From Taeniopygia guttata (taxonomy: Eukaryota; Chordata; Aves; Passeriformes; Estrildidae): a stretch of DNA of 64,000 nt. The stretch spans positions 997,001-1,061,000 of the forward strand of contig NC_133024.1 in NCBI RefSeq assembly GCF_048771995.1, written 5' to 3'. Below the pieces are notes generated by a model, which worked only from the letters and a program-made list of their open reading frames with translations, did no database searches and was not told the origin of the DNA. Positions 1-12,196 of the stretch are shown piece after piece. Made by a program: the position numbers and the translations under genes. How positions within the stretch are numbered: position 1 is the stretch's first letter; every line of letters starts with the position of its first letter.

Positions 1-3000
1 TGAAGGCACGAGAAAGGTCTGGTGTTAGTACAACAGGGGTGTTTCTGTGGCACAAGCAGCCAGGCTATTACTGTCCCAGTGCTGTAAGCTTGGCAGGACA
101 TTTAATACAGAAAACAGCAATCTGACATCTCCGTGGAATTGAGGATAGCATTGAAGCAATTGCCATGAAGATATGGTGGATCATCCACACTCATATTACC
201 TCTCTCCCTGAACAACAGTATTTCCACTGAGCGAAACTGCCATTTGATCAATGAATTAAATTTTTAGAAAACCTAGAAAACCAAAATACCATGGCAAGTG
301 CCCTCATAGGGGGTAGATGTGGAGCTTAAGTTGTAAGAAAGATGGTGGCACTGATCAAAGTCTAGTAAGCTCAGTCAGTAACAATTCCTTCAGATTCACC
401 TTCACACAAAATTTAAAATACGTTTCAGAAATTACAATGGCATTCATAATTCAAAGAACAAGGCAGGATGACGACAAAAGAATATGCTACTAAATAAGTC
501 AAGCTCTAACTGTGCTCTGCATGTTCACTGAGAAAGAACTGGACAGTTCTGAACAGTCAGCCTGAGAATTAAGGTTTAATGTCATATACTACACTGCCTA
601 CTTTAATCTCCCAGCCTTGCAGATGCTCTTTTTGCCAGCCACATGATGCTCAAGCAAGAACAACTCAGTGACCCAGGATAACTCAAAGAGAGGAAGATTT
701 ATAGGATTTTTGTTGTGTCCTGGAAAAGGGCAACATGAAAAGGGGAACTCTCAAAATCATTTGTACCAAATGCCATCCTGGAGGAGTAGCAGACAAACCT
801 GCTTTTTTGCCTTAATCTGATTTCACTTGTTAGACAGTTCAGCAGAGAAATGCTTTGCATTCCGGGAAAGTCCTGACACCACAAGCAAGCCCTTACAGGA
901 GACTAAATCTATCTCCAGAAATCCATTGTCTTCAATCAGCTTTAAAATTAGCTCTGGGCTGCCAAACCCAGTACCTTGCTGTTATTTCTTCCCTATGCTT
1001 TGTTTTCCAAATTCCAAAGTTGAAATGTACCTATATAAAACTTAGCACATAGATCACATGTGGAAATATTTTTATTCAACCAAGAGATGGACATTTCTCT
1101 TAAATGCAAAAGCTTTACCAACAGCAACCTTAAGGAACTGTTTCCTATGCAGCACCACCCTTAAAGCTGAGCTGACTGCTGCACTGGATGGCACCATGCA
1201 GAAAAAGTCCTTTCCTTCACCTTCAATTTCAATTTATCAGAGCAGCTGAGACCACTTCTCTGTGTGGAACTCTACAGACACAAAGATATTTCTCATTTCC
1301 ATAGCACACTCCCAGGTTTATGACATGGAGATTAGCATTGTAGCTCATATGGTATGCAGGACCAGAGAATAATAAAGTCCCCAAACTCTGCATTATTAAC
1401 TGTCACTAGTATATTACTGTTCCAGCACCCCTTCAGCATCTAGGCAGTTAACTTTGTCTGTAAAACACACTAATCTGGAAAGTATTGTCCATGTTTCCAT
1501 TCAGTGTATGCATCCCTGTTAATCAGAAACAAATAGGCAAATTGACAAACATCCATGCACCACCTCACATTCCCCCTGAGTTTCACTTGCAAACCCTTTG
1601 AGGCAGAGACCACATTTCCATCTGACCTCTGCACAAAGCTTGGGCAATGAGCCATAATCCTGCTCTGGGACTCCTGGTTCCTGCTAGAGTACTAACAAGC
1701 TTCCTGAAGCAGAATAACATCCATAATATTCTCCCTACCACCCACTTGTAAGAGCCAGGCATCCAGGAAAAGACTGAAGTCTAGTTTCAAATCCAGAATC
1801 CTACACTAAGGAGTATCACGTGCGTACATTTCTTTTGGTGGTACTTGTATCCTACATACCTTTCACTCCACGTGCCACATTGTGGAGCAGCAATCCTACA
1901 ATGAGCTTACTCCCTGTGGCTGGGGTAAGCCCTCAGCAGATTCAGTAACAGCTGAAGCCACAGCAGTAACCTGCAAATACATTGCAGGGACACTGCCTAA
2001 TCCTAGAGTTTTCAAATACCACCAGGCAAAGGACTGGCTTGCCAGTTGCAAGTAATTGAAGATAGTTTTCCTTAATGCTCTTAAACAAGTTTAAAATAAA
2101 TGTGATGAGACAGTGTCCTGCCTGAATACAAGCTGCTCCCATATAAACAGTTGTTCCAATCAGCTCCCAGTAGATTAAGGATTTTCTGTGTGTCCTTTCA
2201 TTTGGAATTAGACACCCCACTGAATTCCAGCAGCAAAGGCTTTGTGCCATCTGTGGGCTCCAAGCCCATTAATTAGACCTAAGCTGTCAAAGCAGCCATG
2301 TATTCTGCAAAAGGAGATGTGGGTAAGGAGTCACACCTTGTCCTCTCCAGCCTCTCCTGTCTAGCTGTTTCCACTGAGGTGAGCAACAGGCTGGACAACA
2401 AAGTGCAAACTCCTTCTCTATCCTCTTCCTTCCACACAGTCAGTGTGTTAGTTCTGACACACGGGGAGGGATTAAAAACTCCAAGCAAACATCTACCACA
2501 ACTGCCCTGTGAACTCTTCTGCCAGCCTTGTCCAGGAAACCACACCTTGGTGAGCTGCCCGCCAGCACAGTCACCTGCAGCACCGTGCTGACACACAGTC
2601 CATCTTGTCCCTGCCTCGTTTATCCCAGCTGGGCAGTTTGTAAAGCAGGGGATTGCTCTGCAGGATAACAAATCCAGGCTGCAAGGGCTCAACACAGGAA
2701 CCATCCTCAGATGTGCTTACCCATAGGGTGCTCCAGAGTACATTCATGGACTGGCGAAGAAAGACTGAAACAAAATGCTTCTATTTCTTTCTCATAAATA
2801 TTTTCATTGTTTTACAGTTAAAAGAGAGTTGCCATTTCACACACACAGAGAGGACAACACAATTTATTTAGTGTGGTTCAAATCACACATGTGTAAAGAA
2901 AGAAACAAGTGAGATTTAATCTTCCACCTCTCCTTCAGGAACATCAAAAGGGAGCCAGTTCTCGACTTGTCATGGTCACCCAGGGAACTGAAAAGACACC

Positions 3001-6000
3001 AGCCTCACAGTGCATTTAAGCTGGCTAAAAAGTGTGATTGACCTTCTTTTAACTTGAAGGTGTAGCCCACCCTGTGATGGGTTTTCAGCTATCTGTAAGT
3101 GAGGGAGGTTTTTCAAAGTTTCTCAAATTCTGGAGAACTCCCACAAAGAAAAACACGTTTTCCATTAACTAAATTTTCAGCTTTCTGAGGCTGTAGACAA
3201 AAGTTGGAGGCACAAAACCAAAGTTAAACAGGATTTGATTGAACACTTCAGATAATAACTATAACTTACTGTTTCAAATAATTCACTATCTTTCCTTTCT
3301 GTCCTTCCAGAAACTTGCAGTATCTGTGTCAAATACATTACCTAGACACACTAACAATAAATAAAACAACTTTTGACTAAGATTTAAAATAGTAACTCCT
3401 TCACACCTAAGTAGAAATGAAACAAAATGAGAGTCAGGAGGACCCAAATGTTGACCACTGAGCTTTTCAACTAGAAATGCTACTCTGAGTTTTAAATATA
3501 AAACATTTAAAGGAGATAGAGAATGGGGGGAAAATTGCTGCATGAGTGCTTATAATAAATTGCCATGAGCCCGATTATTCAGGGTTATGATTGAAGCTGC
3601 TGGACAGGATGTAGTTTTCGAAGACTAGCTACAAAACTCCTATAAAACAGTAAAGCAGGGAGTCCTGCCAGCACCAAGAGCTGCTGAGCAGGGCCAGCAG
3701 CACCACCACTGCCACCTGAGGAGCAGCCCAGCCCTTGGGCCATGTGCAGAGAGCTGCTCTCCATGCCTGGATCTCACACCAAATGCCACCAGCCTGCCCC
3801 GGGGGCACAGATATGTGGGACAGCATTAGCCACTCCAGGCCCTGCAGGAGACAGGATTTGTGGTGAGGCTTCTAATCCCCAGCAAGCAATACTGATTAAA
3901 AGCATCATAAAATCGAGATCAATCTTTTAAGGCAGTGAGCTAAGAGTCTTGAAGCTACACGTGAGTGGGAAGGTAAGCACCTCTGGAAAATGGTTTCCTT
4001 CATTCCATGGCTGCAGTAATAAATAACTTGCATTCCTAAGTTATTGACCTCTCAGCTACCTTGCAATTTTCCTCCAAAGAATTCAAACTTTAAAAAAAGA
4101 ATGAAGGCTTATGAGAAGAGAAGCTCCCTGCTACGAGTGCTGTGATCAGGTCCAGCTGACCACAGGAAAAGGAATAGTTATGCTGAAGACATGGAACTGA
4201 CTGGCACAATAAACCAGAATTCAAACCAAGAATGCAAATCACACAGCTTGGCTGCAGTTTGTCTCCAAAGTATATTTTGCATGCATATACTGCATTTTCC
4301 ATGTACTCCATCCTGAAAGCCTCACAAGTTAGAAGTCACTTAACTCATCACTGAGATAATCATCTTCGACATGAAAGGGTATAGGAAAAATTTAAAGATG
4401 GGCACATCTGGTCCATGCCCTTGTTCAAGCTTTACCAAGTGTCACAGGTACTTGAAGTAAGTAATGTCTTAACCTTTAAAGGCCAAATCAGGTTCCCAAG
4501 GCTGCTTCAGAAAGCCAGACATGTCATAAGACAATTCCAATGGGAACTGTCTGTCAGCATATCTGCTTCAAAAGTAGAAAAGCCCAGCCCTTGGAGCTTC
4601 TCTACTTCAAATGTAGTGTCTATGCTCAAGTAATACTCAAAATTAATAGCAAATATCCTGAAAAGCTTAAGAAAATTGTGTTTCAACCCAAAAAATTCCT
4701 CATAGGCAGACACAAGCTCTTTTCAGTCCCACTAATCTGCAGAAATGAGTGAAAAAAAAGGTTATTTGAAGTTTCCTTCCCCAAAGACATCATCACTGTT
4801 CTCAAAACCTCCAGCCAAGATCTGTGATGTGATTTCTCTCTCTCTGAAATTCTCCAGTCCAGCTGCCCCTCATGCACCCGGGTAGGGTACAGCATCCCTG
4901 TGCCTCGAGCTGGAGCACTGGGGATGCATTTTCCTCTCAAAGCAGAGACAACTGGCAGACAATTAGCCTGTTACACTCAGTCTGTGCTCAGGGATTTCTG
5001 AGGCTGACACTGAGCACCCTCTGGGGGGTAGGGTGGCTTTCTGGCCATTTGTGTGAGTGGGCAGTGCTGGAGCTTAATCCCAATCAAATCTCATTAGTGC
5101 TGCTTAGGAGCTGAATCGGCTGTGGTAACCAGGAGCACTGAATCAGGCTGAATATTCTATTTTGAGGCAACGTGAGGCCAGCTCCTCGTCCTCTCTAACA
5201 ATTTCTGCACAACTGAACAGCAGAATTGCAGAGGGCTCGATAAAGGCAGCAGTCACAGGGACAGACCCCTCCTGAGAGGTCATTGCTGCAAAGGCTGTGC
5301 TGGCATCTGCTAAATTAATCCACACATGCAGAGAAATCACTCATCTGTTGCTGGCATGCTGCTGTGTCTGGCCTGTAACACACAACCCTTAAACGATATA
5401 GAAAACAAACAAGGGGTTTCAATTGAGAAAACAACTGAATGCAAATTAGCTACTTCACGTGAAAGATTTTTAATTTGAACACTCACTTACTAAACTCTAG
5501 CACATAAATTATTCTCACCAATAATATTTCAGTAAAAATTAACAAGTGTCCTCCATGGAAAAAGCTTCTTAGAAGCATATGCTGGTATCTAAAAATTCAA
5601 ATGTAGAGGGAGACAGACCTTCTACAAATAAACTTCAGAAATTTATTGCTGAGTATGAGGTACATGTAATATCTGCCAGGGGTGTGGGGGAAACAGGGAA
5701 AAAGGCTCACTCAGACAGATTCTTTATTTAATATATGCTTTTTAGCCAGGCACTTTTCATGTCCTTTGGCTCTTTTCTTTCATCATTATGAGCAAGATCT
5801 GAATAATTTGTAACATTGTGATTTCAGTATCAAATTGAAACTTTACTCTTAACTGTGTTCATGTGCAGAAAAGGACACCATTATTTCTAATACTTCAGTA
5901 AACAGATTTGAAGGGACTGAAGAAAGGGGGAAATGAGCAGGCCTAGTGCTATGTCCAGTATAGGGATTACATTCATGCATAGAATTTAATTCCTGAGAAA

Positions 6001-8443
6001 CAGGAATTCTTTCCAAAGTTCAAAAATGTCTCATCAGCTACAGCTCACTACAGTATCATCTCTTTCCTTGTTTGGTCAGTATCTTTAAAAGCTAATCCTT
6101 AGATGTTTGGCTTTATCTGAAGCTCTGGCTGACAAGAACAGTTCTGGTAGAGAGACTATCTGATCTACTCAAGTGAAAAGAAGATCAGTACTCACAAAAA
6201 AAAACCCAAAAACTTACAATGTACAGTGAATAGTTTAAGACAGAGAGTCACAGTAGGAAGAAATTGTAAAGAGAATTTAGGAAAGGTAGCAACCAGAGTA
6301 ATTACATCCCAAAGGTGGCAAAGAAGCATATTACCCTGAGCCATGGTGACAAAATCCAGCAGCCCAATTAAGAGGCATGAGATAGCATGGCTTGTACTGC
6401 TTACCCCTCTTGTAATCCTTGTATTGTTTCTGTTTTACATGCTAATTCAACTTCTAAGTCTACTACAACCCTCCACCAACAACGTGCCCAACAGAGAACG
6501 GACAGATTGACAGAATTGGGCACATAAGGATACTGGCCACAAAAGACTTAGTCTGAGTGGGCAGGGCTGTTTTTCCTGCAATAAAATTTATTTCTCTATT
6601 GCTCAGGCTACCATTTCCCAAAAAAGGAAAGGTTTGCATATGCTGATTATCCAGATTGTTTGTTCTATCTGTGTCTACCTTAGAAAGAAACAGGTGGGAA
6701 TGTAATTATCTGTCTGTAGCTCCTATAGCTTTATTTACTTTTGCTAGGTGGCAAAAGCCTCTCTAAGAGTCAGAGACTGGCAGATGAACATTCCTGTCAT
6801 AGGCTTTAAGGAAGTGCTTCTGTCATATTGCTGTAGGCCTTACAGTGTACAGCTTTTTTTTTTCTGACATCTGGGTTTTTTGAGCCTTAAAAAGACACAA
6901 GATAAAGAATATGATAAATACGTAGTAAACTATTAAAAAAAAATCAAAGTGCAACAAAATACAGGGATCTGGAGAAAAATCAGTATTTTCTAAAACAGCA
7001 GTATCACTCTTCAACATATGAAAGTCTAACTAATAGTAAGATTATTGGTGGTCGTTTTGTTACTGTGATTTACAAGCATTAGCCTGAAACAGGGGGGTTG
7101 TACTTGTTTTTCTATACCTACAGTCTAGAAGACAATTTTCTGAAGTGCTGCTTTGTTCCTACAGTCAGAACAGAGTTTTGCAGTAGCAGGTGATGGTATT
7201 TTCACTCTTTTGAGATGAATCCTGGATTATGATTGTATCTCTTGCAGTGTGTGCAGAGTTGCTGCCGTTGGCTGACTTTGTATTTCGTTTTTGGGAATGT
7301 GGGGATGGAAATCAGTCATAGGCATTTACAGACTGGGTACTGCAGGCCTGTAGGCTGGGTCTTGGAGTGTTTTCAACTGATGTCCTTTTAAACAGTATAA
7401 TGTAATGGCTGCTGATGGAAAAGTCATGTAAATGTAATAGTGGCTCACTGCTAGACTGTTGTGACAAACACAAATTGTGTCTAATGGCAGCTGGAGATTC
7501 TACAGGAAAACAATGTGGGAATTCTATAGTGAGAGGGCTGGACTTGTTAGTGTCTGGCATGATGTTCTTTACTGCTGGCAGGAAAATGTAAAACCCCATC
7601 TAATTCCACTTTATCTCCAAATACATTGTTTATGTTTACTTTCATGCAAACACTAAGCAACTCCTGGTTGTCAGTGGTTTTCACTTGTCTAAGCAAAGAA
7701 ACTGTCACCAGTGAGTTTCTCTATAGAGAAAAACATGAGTCTCATAAAACATGAGTTTCTGAACACCCTTCCTTCTCTGACAGCAGCTCTGTCATTTTGC
7801 CAGTTTTGTACAGACATGTTAAGATAACTACAAATTGTTTGAACGCCACAACACAAAGAGCAGAAAGTGCTGCATGGCTGTGATGCCCCATTCCAATGCA
7901 GTCAGGCAGAAGGGTTTGGAATACATCACGTTTCTTCAGAGAAAGCTCTGCTACACCAACTTCCACCCATTAAAAGAAAGGCTGTTTGTCTATGATACAC
8001 ACAGAGATTGTACACTTTGTACAACCAGCCATGGCCAAAAGTCACATGGCTGAAGTGCCAATGCCTCAGACTTGACTTTCCTGACTGGCCCCTCAATGAC
8101 TTCTGCTGGCACTTTAAAATACTGAATAAACCAAACTAATTCCATTACTTAGCTACTCTGTAGATAGCATCTATTTTTGTTAGCATTCAAATTGTTCTGA
8201 GAAAGAATTACTTTAGTAAACAATGCTGTTTCAGGGAGCAAGAGTTTTTATGCTATATGGGTATAGACAGAGAGTGGTGGGATTTTAGGCCAGAACAGCT
8301 CTCATAAGCAAGATTATCACAGAAAAGTAATTTTCACCAGTAATAATTTATTTCCTATGGCCTGGCATTTATTATGTTTAACAGCTTGAACTATTTTTTA
8401 ATAAGTGAATGTTCTTTATCAATTACCCACGAGGTGTACTTAC
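1..8443 (-). other. IMPG2 intron 2 (left part), no exon recognised
   Basis: This 8.4 kb stretch should hold the start of IMPG2 intron 2. I looked on the minus strand for the next conserved block (VCQEAVWEAF... and WDRLPG...) and did not find it. Open frames here are short and show no family signature. A few GC-richer patches (2280-2700, 3650-3870, 4850-5110) have no recognisable content. Confidence 0.55.
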
Positions 8444-8692
8444 CTCTGAGCCTGAAGTACTTCAGGTGGTTGGCAATAGCCTGCTCAACAGATTCATCAG
8501 GGCAGATCTTCACCCCGCTGGGAAAGAGGATGGAGCGCTTCCTGCGGAGCTGCAGGTGCCTGTGGAACTGCTCAGTGTCCATGATGCCACTGGGCTTTTC
8601 CAGCCCAGGGGGCAGAGAAGGCTTTGCCAGCTGCCAGGCACTGAGCTGAGCATCCTCAGCCTGTCCTCGTCCTGCAGCTGAGTACGTTTCTG
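8444..8692 (-). CDS. IMPG2: IMPG2 exon 2
   Basis: The exon encodes ETYSAAG through SILFPSGVKICPDES to KYFRLR, and ends at GTAAGT in phase 1. Two acceptor AGs lie 3 nt apart; 8692 fits exon 1 phase, and 8689 would drop one residue. Confidence 0.88.
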
Positions 8693-10066
8693 CTGTGAAA
8701 TTAAAACCACACAGATTTCTCAGATGAGATGATGATGGAATCATCACTATCTTCATGCCACTTCTGTGCTCTCTGAAGGAGATTGCTATGCTTTTTTCTG
8801 TTAACAGAACCTGTCTCTGACTGTGATGTTATAAACAACCTTAAGCTCTTGACAATATCCCATCAAATGTTAACACAGCATAAGGCTCTAACCCTTTGAA
8901 TTCTAACGCCTTGTCTTTACCTTCCCATCTGCCATTAGATCCCATTAAATCAGTGGGGCTATATTTGTCAACAAACATGTATTTAGGAGCTTTCGAGGCT
9001 TTTCAGACGTAAAATAAATATTTGAGAAATAATCCTTTTCCATACTTTCTTTCCATAACAGATTTGTATACCTTGCAAAAAGAAGGCTGCTTGAATTGAG
9101 AGTTAACCTTCCATCACTGAGAGAGGTCTCTACTCTACTAGAGCGGGGGGGGGGAAAGAGGAATAAAAGGGCTCATCAGCTTTATGTTGGGGGTTTTTTG
9201 GTGGTGCCTTTTTTTTTTTTTGGGGTGTTTTTCATTTTTAATTCCCTCTTATGTTAGTTGTTCCACACCATTCCAGAGGAAACTTGAGGAAACATCTGAG
9301 GTAAGAACATGTATATTGAGATTTAGTCTGACAGTCTAATTTTCCATCCTTTAAGGTCAGCTGATCTGAAACCATTTAACTCAATTTCTTTCACTTTTTC
9401 CCTGGAAAACATACCTGAAAAACAATCACAACCAATCATTTATTAGAGAAAGAATAATAATAACTCCATGGCATTTGTCATCCAGATTATGAGTTTATTC
9501 TGCAACTTCTAGTCAGTAGACCTTTGACTTTTATGTCTGAAAGATGAAAGGCGTGGTTATTTTGATAGTGTATTAATAACCAGCTCTGTTGCAGATCACC
9601 AGATGGTATAGCAGAGGCAGAAAGAACATTGAAAAGGTCTCTAAGACAAACCTCCAATCTTTACCCAAACTGATACATGTTCAGCGCCCATATGCAGAAC
9701 ACAGCATCTTACTTTCTAAGATTTAATACAAAATTAATAAAGGAAAATGAAAAGTGAAAAAAATGCCAGCATTTAACATTTCAAAGTTGAAAAAATTGCC
9801 TCCTACAGCTACTTCTACACTCAAGACAAATGTGCAGTAATACTCCCTGGAATGTAGTAAGACCAAATGTTTGACCAAACATTTCTCTGTATTAGCCCCC
9901 TTTGTTCCAATTAAATCAGAGAGCTATCTCTAATTCTATACACTGCCACAGTTAAATTTGTAACCAAGAACATAAGAAAGAAGTCTGCATTACCTGCAAC
10001 CATTTGAAGATCTGTGTTAATCATTCCCGGAAGGCAAAGAAAGATTTTCCATATGAAGCCAAACAT
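8444..10066 (-). CDS. IMPG2: Interphotoreceptor matrix proteoglycan 2, 5' part (exons 1-2)
   Basis: IMPG2 is a membrane proteoglycan of the matrix around rods and cones, with SEA and EGF-like domains near its C-terminus. Two coding exons are visible: 9994-10066 (24 codons plus 1 nt, signal peptide) and 8444-8692. They join in phase (1 nt plus 2 nt). Exon 2 carries the family's N-terminal signature RRKRSILFPSGVKICPDES followed by ANHLKYF, which closely matches the vertebrate IMPG2 sequence I recall. The part of exon 2 before this is poorly conserved. Exon 2 ends in phase 1 at a GTAAGT donor. The SEA, EGF and transmembrane exons are not in the window and should lie left of base 1. The gene follows SENP7 on the same strand, as in human. 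Identification of exon 2 is firm; exon 1 rests on phase, position and its hydrophobic character. Confidence 0.85.
8693..9993 (-). other. IMPG2 intron 1
   Basis: AT-rich intron with homopolymer stretches: a run of ten G near 9145, and T and G runs between 9189 and 9235. No exon or mobile element was recognised. Confidence 0.55.
9994..10066 (-). CDS. IMPG2: IMPG2 exon 1 (start codon and signal peptide)
   Basis: The ATG at 10066-10064 starts MFGFIWKIFLCLPGM, a basic-hydrophobic signal-peptide-like start. It ends in ...QMVA plus 1 nt before a GTAATG donor. The phase fits exon 2 starting at 8692, giving the junction MVA-AETYS, comparable to TAQTYLS in the human protein. There is no independent check on this exon. 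Confidence 0.6.
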
Positions 10067-10194
10067 GCTTATTTGTATAATAATAATAATAAAAAATATA
10101 AAAGCAAAAAATCCCAATCCCTTTTAGCAAAAGAGCTGTTGCCTTTACCGTAGCCTTGAACCAACCAAGAGCATTGCACTTGTTGAAAATGTCT

Positions 10195-10202
10195 TGACGT
10201 CA
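10195..10202. promoter_or_regulatory. Perfect CRE palindrome upstream of IMPG2
   Basis: TGACGTCA lies about 130 bp upstream of the IMPG2 start codon. This is the full CREB/ATF consensus. Position is the only support for a role here; no TATA box or CpG island accompanies it. Confidence 0.35.
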
Positions 10203-11430
10203 CATATTATTATCTTTGGAGAAAGCATTAGGTAAAAACAGTCAACCAATACATCCTGGCTCTGTTCTTTTCAAAGACAATATTCTGCTTTAGTGAAGAA
10301 ACGAGAAAAGGTGATGGAAGCAGACTCCTTGGAGCTAGCAGATGGACTGACACAATTTTTTAATTTTAATCTGGCCAGCTAAGCTCTTTACCAGGGCTTG
10401 TCATACCATTAACAGACAGTCCAAACAAGGACAGCACCTTTCACATTCAATTAACCACGCTTTTTCATTGGCCTTTCCATTTCTGCTCTTTTTAAAAATC
10501 CTGCTGGCCACAGAACATCACAGGGAGCACACTGATCTCCAGTAGAAAGTCTCGTGCATTTAGTCTTCTGCTTGTACAAATACAAACACATCTATACATG
10601 CATTACTGGCTTAAGCACCTGGTATATGTAAATACTGAAGCAACTTCTCCGTGGGACTGTTTCTTCTGCTTACAGGGCTGCTGTGGAGTCTGTGCTAAAG
10701 GAGCAAGCCTTGTGCTGTTCCAGCACTATCCCCTGCATCCCAAAAGCAGCGCTTCCCCCAAAGATAGAGCCAGGGCGAGTCATGATCCTTTCCTCTCTGT
10801 TCAGGTATTACCTGACATGAGCAGCAGCAAGCAGTGAGTACAGAGAGCTGGAGAGATGATCAGCTAAGGAACTGCAGCCAGGACAGAGCACAGGAAAGCA
10901 GCAGCACCCTCAGCTCCCTCCCAGGGCCAGCTCACTTTGGAAACGGGGATGAAGCTGCCCTGCCATGGCAGACTGCATTCAGACCACCAGGAACCCTTCA
11001 GGGCTGGCTCTGCATGGTGACACCCAGACTGTGCTCAGATCAGCCTGAACAAACTGCTGCTTTGGCTGGAGTGACTATTTTTGGGAGTGGTTTTGTATAA
11101 GTATATCAAAGCTGGATTCCCAGGTGTCTGTCTGCAAAGCTTTTGCACAGAGCTCCTTAGGCAGTACAATGCTCACTTCTCTCTTCTAGCTGCCCTGAAC
11201 TGCCAGCAACGCACATATCATGAATTACCAGCAGCATTACACATACAACACTCACAGCAATCAAACAAAATGACCTTTGTTTTTATGCTCTGACATCTAA
11301 CAGAATAGCTGGTATTTTTCAAAACAACAACATATTCTTGGTTCTCCCCTCTCCACCCCAAAAAAAGTTTTCTTGGAAGGTTTTTTAGATTTACAGTATT
11401 TTTTCTTTCATCAAAGTACTCAAAAGCACT

Positions 11431-11470
11431 CAGAATGTGAAGAGTACCATCAGAATGTGAAGAGTAACCA
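11431..11470. repeat. Two-copy 20-bp tandem repeat
   Basis: The unit CAGAATGTGAAGAGTACCAT is followed at once by a copy that differs only near its end (AGAGTAACCA). Confidence 0.8.
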
Positions 11471-12165
11471 TCTCTGTCAAAATTTGTTTTCTATGCTATG
11501 GTTGTATCAGCTTCTGTGAAATAAAATATTTTAGAAGTGTAAATTCAGTTTTATTAATGCTAGTTTGCTATCATTTTTATATTCAAGTGATTTCAGCACT
11601 GAAATGTATACTTGCAACAGCTGAAAATCTCCTACATTTATTATAGCAAAAGGCATATCTAAAAGCAAAATAATTTAGTTTCTTAAAATAAGCAAAACAA
11701 ATCTTGCAATAGATTTCCAAAATAATTGTGGAAAATTAACTCCTTCCTTGATTTGACAAAAGCCTTTACAGAAACACTTTGTATCAGAAATAATATATAA
11801 TTCTTCATTATCAGCATCCAAGTTGTATCTGTTCAAAAGTATTCATGCAAAGAACTCTTGCTGAATGAGAAAAAAAGGGAACTGTAATTCTAGTGACACA
11901 ACACACCAAGTCATCCCAGCACCTCCAAAAATAAAGATGGTTTTCTGACAGCTTGCATTTCTGAGAAGGAACATGTATTTTCATATAGCAAACATGACTA
12001 GCTGAATCACAGTTCTCTACAGAGCAATGCTCACTGAAGTACAGCTACAGCACACATACCATTCTAAATAATGTCCCTGTTTTTCAAATGAAATTTATTC
12101 AAAAAACTGAAGCCACCTGTAACTAAAAAAAATATCAAATAAAAGATTACTTTAATGAAAATGAC

Positions 12166-12196
12166 TAATAAAGAGCCACACCGTGGCTCTTTATTA
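12166..12196. repeat. Perfect inverted repeat, 14-bp arms, 3-nt loop
   Basis: TAATAAAGAGCCAC and its exact reverse complement flank ACC. Each arm contains AATAAA, so a poly(A) hexamer is present on both strands. It is intergenic between SENP7 and IMPG2. Confidence 0.9.

Noticed and set aside
2695-2775. Possible minus-strand exon with TTTCAG and GTAAGC boundaries
   Set aside because: About 43 nt, with a peptide that matches no IMPG2 segment I can recall; splice signals alone are not enough.
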